Source: Nitrospirota bacterium
GTDB lineage: Bacteria > Nitrospirota > Nitrospiria > Nitrospirales > NS-4
Length of the DNA stretch: 8,327 bases
Reading direction: 5' to 3'
NCBI GenBank assembly: GCA_005877565.1
Contig: VBOK01000143.1
Coordinates: forward strand, 1 to 8,327
The notes below the pieces were generated by a model. It did not search any database. It saw only the letters and a program-made list of their open reading frames with translations, and was not told where the DNA came from. The position numbers and the translations under genes were made by a program. Each line of letters begins with the position of its first letter. Position 1 is the stretch's first letter. This document shows, in pieces, positions 1-4,739 of the stretch.

Positions 1-562
1 TACCGGTCCCGGGAACATGGTGGTTGACGGAGTCGTGCGCCACGTGACGGGCGGTCGGCACCAATTCGATCGCAGCGGCCGGCTCGCGCGCGCCGGGAAA
101 GTTGATGAGGGCCTGCTGCGACGACTCCTCCAGCATCCCTTCCTGCGGCGCCGGCCGCCCAAGTCCACGGGGCGCGAAGAGTTCGGGGAGCGGTTCATCG
201 ACAGATTCGTCATGCTGGGCAGGTTAGCCGGCATTTCGGACGCGGATTTGGTGGCGACGGCCACAGCCTTCACGGCGCGGACGATCGCGGACGCGCAGAA
301 ATTCCTGCCGCGGCGGGTCGCGGAGGTGTTCGTCAGCGGAGGTGGCGCACAGAACCCGACCCTCATGCGGAGGTTGCAAGAGACGTTGGACGGGGCGCCT
401 GCCCGGACAGTCGAAGCATTGGGCTGGGACGGGCGCGCGCTGGAGGCTGTGGCGTTCGCGGTCTTCGCCTACCAGCATGTCAAAGGCGTTCCGTGCAATC
501 TGCCGCAGGTGACCGGCGCGAAGCGGGCGGTGGTGCTGGGGACAATGACACCGGGGCGATGA
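1..562 (+). CDS. anmK: Anhydro-N-acetylmuramic acid kinase, C-terminal half (5' end outside window)
   Basis: This is the C-terminal part of AnmK, a cytosolic sugar kinase of the ASKHA fold. It phosphorylates and opens 1,6-anhydro-MurNAc to MurNAc-6-phosphate in peptidoglycan recycling. The reading frame is already open at base 2 and the first visible residues, TGPGN, match the family's DTGPGNxxID motif, so the ATG at 17 is internal and the true start lies left of the window. About 186 residues are visible, roughly half of the usual 370-390. The other family signatures seen are VSGGGAQNPTLMRRL (about bases 332-376) and the typical C-terminal ending GVPCNLPQVTGAKRAVVLG. The stop is TGA at 560-562. 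It is convergent with the minus-strand block and has no functional link to it. The recognition is firm; the missing half cannot be judged. Confidence 0.93.
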   Translation, partial: TGPGNMVVDGVVRHVTGGRHQFDRSGRLARAGKVDEGLLRRLLQHPFLRRRPPKSTGREEFGERFIDRFVMLGRLAGISDADLVATATAFTARTIADAQKFLPRRVAEVFVSGGGAQNPTLMRRLQETLDGAPARTVEALGWDGRALEAVAFAVFAYQHVKGVPCNLPQVTGAKRAVVLGTMTPGR

Positions 563-576
563 CGTGGGGGTGTCTC

Positions 577-619
577 TGTGTGGGTGCCCACACACAAGGG
601 CAGACACGGAGGTCTGCCC
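577..619. repeat. Two adjacent inverted repeats between convergent genes (REP-like element or two-way transcription end)
   Basis: The 57-base gap between anmK and the propeller gene is almost filled by two perfect inverted repeats. The first pairs TGTGTGGG (577-584) with CCCACACA (587-594) around a 2-base centre. The second pairs GGGCAGAC (598-605) with GTCTGCCC (612-619) around a 6-base loop, and it ends one base before the propeller stop codon (620-622). Neither arm is followed closely by a clear T-run on either strand, so a classical intrinsic terminator is not well supported; the nearest is TTTT at 626-629 on the plus strand. The GTAGGGGC...GCCC style of palindrome resembles short dispersed extragenic repeats seen in many bacterial genomes. 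That assignment is inference, since no second copy lies in this window. Confidence 0.6.
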
Positions 620-1591
620 CTACGGTTTTCTGAACGTGTTCGGATAACTCGCGGCGATGCCGTTGGGGCCTTTGCCAACCTTGATCCGCTTGACCTCGGT
701 CAGGCTACCCAAGTCCACGACCGAGACGTCGTCGCTCTTCGTGTTGGTCACGAAGGCATACTTGCTGTCCGGGCTGAAGGAGATGCCGTGCGTCCATCTG
801 CCGAGCGGAAGCCGCTTGACGAGCTTGTCCGTAGCGGCGTCATAGATGGAGAGTTGCGCAGACTCCTGATCGCACGAGATCAGGTACTTGCCGTCTGGGG
901 TGACGCCGAGTTGGGCCGGGAGCTTCCCGACCGGGAGCCTGGCTACCACCTTCCGTGACGCCGCATCAATCTTGAAGATCTGGCTGGAGTTCAATCCCGT
1001 GACATAGACGAACCTCCCCTGCGGCTCGACCCAGGCCTGCACGGCGGCATCGTCCACGGGGATGGTCGCTGCCAGCTTCCGTTCTTTCAGGTCCACGACC
1101 GCGAGGTCCTTGCTACCCAGGTTGGCGACGTAGGCGAACTTGCCGTCGGGCGAGATTGCGAGGCCATGCGGGCTCTTGCCGACCGGAATTGTGGTGAGTG
1201 GTTGCAAGGTGCTCGCGTCCGTAATGGTCACGTCGCCCGACTCGGTATTGGTGTTGACGATCAGCCGCTGGTCCGGCGTCATGAAGATGTGGGCCGGGCC
1301 GCTGCCGACTTCCCAGCGGGCGAGGATGCGGAGCTTGTCGGGGTCTATTTTGACGGCCTGGCTGGCGTGGCCGTCCGTCACATACAGCATCCCATCTGGG
1401 CCCAGATGGATGTTGTGCGGAGCGCGCAGGCCCCTGATCGTGGCACGCTTTTTCCCTGCTTCGGCGTCGATAACCGAGATGCTCCCTCCGCTTTCATTTG
1501 CCGTATAGACCCACGTGGCGGCAAACGCACTCTGCGTGATGGGGAGAGCAGCGAAGAGTATTGAAAGGACGACGGCCGAGAAGGCCATCAC
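620..1591 (-). CDS. Secreted seven-bladed YVTN-type beta-propeller protein
   Basis: A 323-residue protein with an N-terminal hydrophobic segment (about residues 2-20) ending in a likely signal peptidase I site (AFA, residues 22-24). It should therefore be periplasmic or extracellular. The signal lacks the usual positive residue before the hydrophobic core. After it come seven repeats of about 42 residues, with strands of the YVTN/YVAN/FVTN kind near residues 28, 70, 111, 154, 196, 237 and 280, each followed by a VxxD-like turn and a GxxPHGLxxSPDGK-like linker. This length and count fit one complete seven-bladed YVTN/YncE-family propeller. No catalytic or haem-binding motif is visible, so the function is unknown; such proteins often bind partners or ligands. 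The GTG at 1591 or the ATG at 1588 could be the start, and both overlap the upstream stop (ATGTGATG), implying translational coupling. Confidence 0.85.
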   Translation of the reverse strand: MMAFSAVVLSILFAALPITQSAFAATWVYTANESGGSISVIDAEAGKKRATIRGLRAPHNIHLGPDGMLYVTDGHASQAVKIDPDKLRILARWEVGSGPAHIFMTPDQRLIVNTNTESGDVTITDASTLQPLTTIPVGKSPHGLAISPDGKFAYVANLGSKDLAVVDLKERKLAATIPVDDAAVQAWVEPQGRFVYVTGLNSSQIFKIDAASRKVVARLPVGKLPAQLGVTPDGKYLISCDQESAQLSIYDAATDKLVKRLPLGRWTHGISFSPDSKYAFVTNTKSDDVSVVDLGSLTEVKRIKVGKGPNGIAASYPNTFRKP

Positions 1592-2316
1592 ATGAAGTTC
1601 ATGAACTTGGTCTTGGCCTCGTCCATGATGGCTTCAGTGACCTGGGCGGCGCCCCGTTCCACCGCGATGCGTTCGATCTCGCGGCGAGCCATCGGCCGGA
1701 TGAAGTCCGGGATGTTCTCCAAACGCTTCTCGGCCGCGGGCGCCCAGGGAATACCTTCCGTGGCGTTTTTCGAGTCGTCCATGACTTGGAGCGTGATCTT
1801 CTTGTAGCCGTGCTTGCGGGCGTAGGCCTCGATGCCGCCCTTGATCATCGGGCGCACGAACGAGGGGGTCTTCTCCAACCGCTCCAGCGCGTCCGGCGTC
1901 CATTCAAACTGGGAAGTCATTGACTCTTTCGCAGAGCTGGACCCAAGCCCCATCTGGGCCACCACTGCTGAGAATGGGCAGCCGCTGGTTTTCTTCTCAC
2001 CCTCGGCGGGAGCGGCCGATGTGGCCGTCGGCTGCTCGCTGTAATGCTCCTTCAGGTAGTTGGCCATCTCGGCCTGGCCTTCGCCTTCCCCGCGCAAGCC
2101 GCTGCGCGTCATCTCGAAGGGCTGGGGGGCGGCGGAGCGTCCGCCGAGCTGCACGCCCAGCGAACTGACCATCTGGGTCTCGCCGGGGTTGGTGACCATC
2201 GTGAAGCGCGCGCCGCAGGACGGGCAGGCGAAGAACACCCCGAGCGAGCCCTCCGCGGGCTTCTCGACCTTTTCGAAGTTCATGTAGGTTTCGCATTTCA
2301 TGCAGACGAACTTCAT
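1588..2316 (-). CDS. Zinc-ribbon protein with two tandem PCP_red domains
   Basis: A 242-residue, probably cytosolic protein. Cys5, Cys8, Cys31 and Cys34 form a CxxC...CxxC zinc-ribbon-like N-terminus. A low-complexity linker rich in Ala, Gly and Glu (about 55-130) contains a lone Cys113 (GCPF). Two copies of a helical PCP_red-type domain follow, starting at Trp139 and Trp191; each has the pattern W-x-P-x-A-x-x-R-L-E-x-x-P-x-F-(V/I)-R-P-M followed by (I)E-x-x-A and a (V/I)MD ending (179-180 and 231-232). In the family this domain is best known as the C-terminal part of the BchB/ChlB subunit of light-independent protochlorophyllide reductase, but no chlorophyll gene is nearby and the nitrogenase-like part is absent. 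It lies 12 bases after the Mrp ATPase gene and overlaps the propeller gene. The domain call is good; the role is unknown. Confidence 0.83.
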   Translation of the reverse strand: MKFVCMKCETYMNFEKVEKPAEGSLGVFFACPSCGARFTMVTNPGETQMVSSLGVQLGGRSAAPQPFEMTRSGLRGEGEGQAEMANYLKEHYSEQPTATSAAPAEGEKKTSGCPFSAVVAQMGLGSSSAKESMTSQFEWTPDALERLEKTPSFVRPMIKGGIEAYARKHGYKKITLQVMDDSKNATEGIPWAPAAEKRLENIPDFIRPMARREIERIAVERGAAQVTEAIMDEAKTKFMNFM

Positions 2317-2324
2317 GGGGATGA

Positions 2325-2330
2325 CTCCTT
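2325..2330 (-). promoter_or_regulatory. Shine-Dalgarno of the PCP_red gene
   Basis: A full AAGGAG lies 8 bases before the ATG at 2316 and overlaps the TAA stop of the upstream Mrp gene (2329-2331). It is the clearest ribosome site in the window. It supports this start codon and coupling of the two genes on one transcript. Confidence 0.7.
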
Positions 2331-3246
2331 ATAGCTGCTTGGCCATGATTTTCTTGTAGTCCAGGAGCGTCTTGATGCGGCACGCGATCTCGTCATACCG
2401 CTTGAGGGTCGGGTAGGAGGCGTCCAGCAGCGGCGTACCCTTGTCGAACGATTTCGCCAGAGTCCGGTCGAACGGGATACGACCGAGCAGCGGCAGGTCC
2501 AACGCCCGGCACATCGCCTCCGTGTCGCCCTCGAACAGCTCGCTCTCGGTCCCGCACTGCGGGCACCGGTACATGCTCATGTTCTCAACGATCCCCAGGA
2601 CCTTGATGCCCAGGTCGCGGGCATAGGCGATGGACTTCTGCACGACGTCCGACGCCACCTCGGACGGAGTCGTGACGACGATCGCACCGTCCAAGTCTGG
2701 TATGAAGCCGGCAATGACCGGCGGCTTGTCGGCGGCCGCACCGGGCGGCAGGTCGGCGAGGAGAAAATCAACTTCGCCCCAGGCGATGTCGGCGATGAAC
2801 TCCCGGAGCACGTTCATTTCCCACACGCCGAGCCACACGGGGCTGAGGTCCATCGGGCCTTTCCAGCGGACCGGCGAGAGCTCGTCGAGAAAGAAGTCCA
2901 TGGAGCCGACCTTGAGGCCGAGCGGGCCGATAGGGGGGATCGCGCCGTCCGGGGTAATCGTGAACCGCTGGCCGCGCATGCCCAACATCTTGGGCACGCA
3001 GGGGCCGTTCAGGTCCACATCCAGCACGCCGACCTTGTGGCCCTGCCGCGCGAGGGCCAGGGCCAGGTTCACCGTGGTCATGCTCTTGCCGACGCCGCCC
3101 TTGCCGCTCATGACCACGAGCTTGTGGCGGACGGCCGCCATCCGTCCCTTGACAGCCTTCATCTGCTCGGTGATCTGCTGGACGACCTTGGCGTCGTCGG
3201 CGTACTTCAGCCGGCCGAGGATGTCTTTCAGGTCTTTCGTCGCCAT
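2329..3246 (-). CDS. Mrp/NBP35-family P-loop ATPase (iron-sulfur cluster carrier type)
   Basis: A 305-residue ATPase of the Mrp/ApbC/NBP35 branch of the MinD/ParA superfamily, which binds and hands on iron-sulfur clusters in the cytosol. The deviant Walker A GKGGVGKS (48-55) has both lysines. It is followed by the DVDLNGP segment (76-82), Walker B-like DLPPG (165-169) and the ENMSMY-RCPQC segment, where Cys228 and Cys231 are the usual pair for a cluster bridged across the dimer. The N-terminal 40 residues are a short helical lead, with neither the DUF59/MIP18 domain of long Mrp proteins nor the four-Cys N-terminus of eukaryotic NBP35. It is the first gene after a promoter candidate at 3275-3304 and is followed by the PCP_red gene. 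The family is certain. Its client is unknown; the downstream PCP_red protein or the iron-sulfur enzyme CysH are guesses from position. Confidence 0.93.
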   Translation of the reverse strand: MATKDLKDILGRLKYADDAKVVQQITEQMKAVKGRMAAVRHKLVVMSGKGGVGKSMTTVNLALALARQGHKVGVLDVDLNGPCVPKMLGMRGQRFTITPDGAIPPIGPLGLKVGSMDFFLDELSPVRWKGPMDLSPVWLGVWEMNVLREFIADIAWGEVDFLLADLPPGAAADKPPVIAGFIPDLDGAIVVTTPSEVASDVVQKSIAYARDLGIKVLGIVENMSMYRCPQCGTESELFEGDTEAMCRALDLPLLGRIPFDRTLAKSFDKGTPLLDASYPTLKRYDEIACRIKTLLDYKKIMAKQL

Positions 3247-3274
3247 TGCGCTGGAGCCCTCAAAATCCGCTTCA

Positions 3275-3304
3275 AACCTAGCATGGGGCCAGAAAGGGTG
3301 TCAA
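3275..3304 (-). promoter_or_regulatory. Sigma-70-type promoter candidate for the Mrp-PCP_red-propeller unit
   Basis: In the 75-base gap between arsC and the Mrp gene, the minus strand carries a perfect -35 hexamer TTGACA (3304-3299). After an 18-base spacer comes TAGGTT (3280-3275), which has only three matches to TATAAT but is preceded by TG-C, making an extended -10 (TGCTAGGTT). Transcription would start near 3268, about 20 bases before the ATG at 3246. No convincing terminator for the upstream operon is visible in this gap. Confidence 0.5.
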
Positions 3305-3321
3305 TTCGGTGCCACCCGCTC

Positions 3322-3711
3322 CTAGGCCAACCGTGCGAGTAGTTCTATTACGTGCTGCCCGATCTGATCCCTGACTTTTCGAAATTCCTCCGGTGACGTC
3401 GCTTTCGGGTCAGGGATGTTCCAGTCCTCGCGCTGCTTGGCGCGGATGTTCGGGCAGGCGTCGCCGCAACCCATCGTGACGGCGGCATCGTACTCGACGG
3501 CGGGGACCTCGGACAGCGACTTGGAGACGTGCCGGCTGAGGTCGTAGCCCAGCTCGCGCATGAAGGCGATGGCCTTGGGGTGGACCTGTCCGGACGGCTT
3601 GGAGCCGGCGCTGTACGGTTCAATCGCTCCCGCGCGATGCATCCGCGCGAACGCCTCCGCGATCTGGCTCCGACAGGAGTTCTCCACGCACACAAACAGC
3701 ACGCGCTTCAT
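3322..3711 (-). CDS. arsC: Arsenate reductase, low-molecular-weight protein tyrosine phosphatase fold
   Basis: A 129-residue cytosolic enzyme of the ArsC/LMW-PTP family, the usual length. The N-terminal phosphate/arsenate loop is C8-V-E-N-S-C-R14 (Cx5R) followed by SQ; the acidic residue of the DP motif is Asp101 in NIPDP. Two further cysteines, Cys82 and Cys86 in GCGDACP, sit where the redox relay cysteines of ArsC lie. Their spacing is that of the CGDxCP subgroup, not the longer spacing of the Staphylococcus pI258 enzyme. This supports arsenate reduction over plain tyrosine phosphatase activity, although the electron donor (thioredoxin or a low-molecular-weight thiol) cannot be told. Its ATG overlaps the TGA of the TrpD-like gene by four bases (ATGA), so it is the last gene of the sulfur operon. 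No arsenite pump or ArsR gene is in the window. Confidence 0.87.
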   Translation of the reverse strand: MKRVLFVCVENSCRSQIAEAFARMHRAGAIEPYSAGSKPSGQVHPKAIAFMRELGYDLSRHVSKSLSEVPAVEYDAAVTMGCGDACPNIRAKQREDWNIPDPKATSPEEFRKVRDQIGQHVIELLARLA

Positions 3712-4733
3712 CGTGAAAGAAGTTCGCCTAACTTCTTCTTCGCGGCGCCGGAGGCGAGGGCTTCCTGGGCAAGCGGGAGGGCGGCACGGAGCGAGGCAGC
3801 CTTGCCGCCGGCGTAGAGGATCATCGCCGCGTTCATGAGCACCCAGTCCCGTTGGTAACCCTTCACCTCGTTGCTGAGAATCTTCGCGATCAGCTCGGCC
3901 TCGCCGTCCACCCCCGGCGACGCCAGGTCCTCGATCCGCTCGAACATCATGCCGAAGTCCTTGGGCTGGAGAGAGAACGGTGCGATCCGGTCGTCCCGTA
4001 GCTCGATGGCCTTGGTGACGGAACTGACCGAGAGTTCAGGCTCGCCTTCGAGCCCGCGCACGACCAGCGCCCGCGGCGTCCCCAGCATCCGCAAGGCTTC
4101 GGCGATTTTCTCGAAGTAGGGTGGGTGCGACATGCCGATGATGGACGCTTGTGCCCGGCCGGGGTTCAGCATGCGGGAGACGGGCTGGAACATACTCCGC
4201 ACGCCGAGCTCTTTCCTCATTTCTATAAAACGGAAGACGAGCGGATGGTAGAGGCCGATGTCGAGATACGCAAGCCCGTGTTTCACGACGTAGTCCGCTG
4301 TCTGTTTGGGGTCCAGATCAACAGGGATACCGAGACGCGCGGCGACTGTTGCAGTGGCCAAGCGGCCCGGTACGTCGTCGTAGCCGTGGAGGAGAATTGG
4401 GACTCCGGCGGCGGCAGCGACGATGGCAGCGGGTAACAGGACATGCCAGCTATCCTGCTTGCCGGCGTAGGTCGGGATATCAACGACCCCGAGGTCGGGC
4501 GGGACCGACAGAGGCGGCACGTATTCGCGCGCTGTGGCGGTGAAGGCCGCCAGCTCGCTGACCGATTCGCCCTTGATCCGCATGGCGACGAGAAACGAGC
4601 CGACCTGCGCGGGTGTGGCCACGCCTTCCAGCAACAGGCGCATGGCCTCCTTGGCCTCGTCGTGGGTGAGGTCCTTGGCGCCCTTCTCGCCTTTACCGAC
4701 CTTGGCGATCAGGGTTTGCATGGTGCTGGACAT
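3708..4733 (-). CDS. TrpD-like (anthranilate phosphoribosyltransferase family) protein
   Basis: A 341-residue protein with the two-part TrpD fold: a helical N-terminal domain (about 5-70, with the PAQVGSFLVAMRIKGES stretch typical of Glycos_trans_3N) and a larger alpha/beta domain (about 80-330). The NPGRAQ...HP..F.KIAEAL..LG..RALVVRG segment (about 190-247) is clear TrpD homology. The PRPP/Mg loop differs from tryptophan-pathway TrpD: the GTGGDG segment is replaced by TYAGKQDSW (88-96), and KHGN is replaced by LHGY (115-118). That puts it with TrpD2/YbiB-like paralogues, whose chemistry is not settled; E. coli YbiB binds nucleic acid. No other trp gene is nearby. It follows cysNC by 6 bases and overlaps arsC by 4, so it is co-expressed with sulfate activation. 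No strong ribosome site precedes the ATG at 4733; ATG at 4721 is an alternative start. Confidence 0.86.
   Translation of the reverse strand: MSSTMQTLIAKVGKGEKGAKDLTHDEAKEAMRLLLEGVATPAQVGSFLVAMRIKGESVSELAAFTATAREYVPPLSVPPDLGVVDIPTYAGKQDSWHVLLPAAIVAAAAGVPILLHGYDDVPGRLATATVAARLGIPVDLDPKQTADYVVKHGLAYLDIGLYHPLVFRFIEMRKELGVRSMFQPVSRMLNPGRAQASIIGMSHPPYFEKIAEALRMLGTPRALVVRGLEGEPELSVSSVTKAIELRDDRIAPFSLQPKDFGMMFERIEDLASPGVDGEAELIAKILSNEVKGYQRDWVLMNAAMILYAGGKAASLRAALPLAQEALASGAAKKKLGELLSR
3717..3737 (-). promoter_or_regulatory. Hairpin directly upstream of the arsC start codon
   Basis: A perfect 8-base-pair stem, AAGAAGTT (3737-3730 on the minus strand) with AACTTCTT (3724-3717), encloses a 5-base AGGCG loop. 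It ends five bases before the arsC ATG and lies in the last codons of the TrpD-like gene. The only purine-rich, Shine-Dalgarno-like bases for arsC are in the stem and loop, so ribosomes finishing the upstream gene could be needed to open it. The structure is plain in the sequence; a regulatory role is inference. Confidence 0.4.
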
Positions 4734-4739
4734 ACTGTT

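Noticed and set aside
17..19. ATG at 17 as the start of anmK
   Set aside because: Conserved residues TGPGN precede it in frame from base 2, so it is an internal Met and the gene is cut by the window edge.
598..629. Rho-independent terminator for anmK
   Set aside because: The stem is good but followed by CCTACG before only four T residues, and on the other strand by no T-run. I annotated it as an inverted repeat.
1588..2316. Chlorophyll biosynthesis gene (bchB/chlB)
   Set aside because: Only the small C-terminal domain type is present, in two copies with a zinc ribbon. The nitrogenase-like catalytic part and all other bch genes are absent.
2630..3325. Plus-strand open frame (231 codons) opposite the Mrp gene
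   Set aside because: It mirrors the Mrp coding sequence; the Ser/Pro/Arg/Thr-rich translation has no motif.
3708..4733. Tryptophan pathway trpD
   Set aside because: The GTGGDG and KHGN motifs are replaced and there is no trp neighbour; it belongs to a paralogous TrpD-like group.
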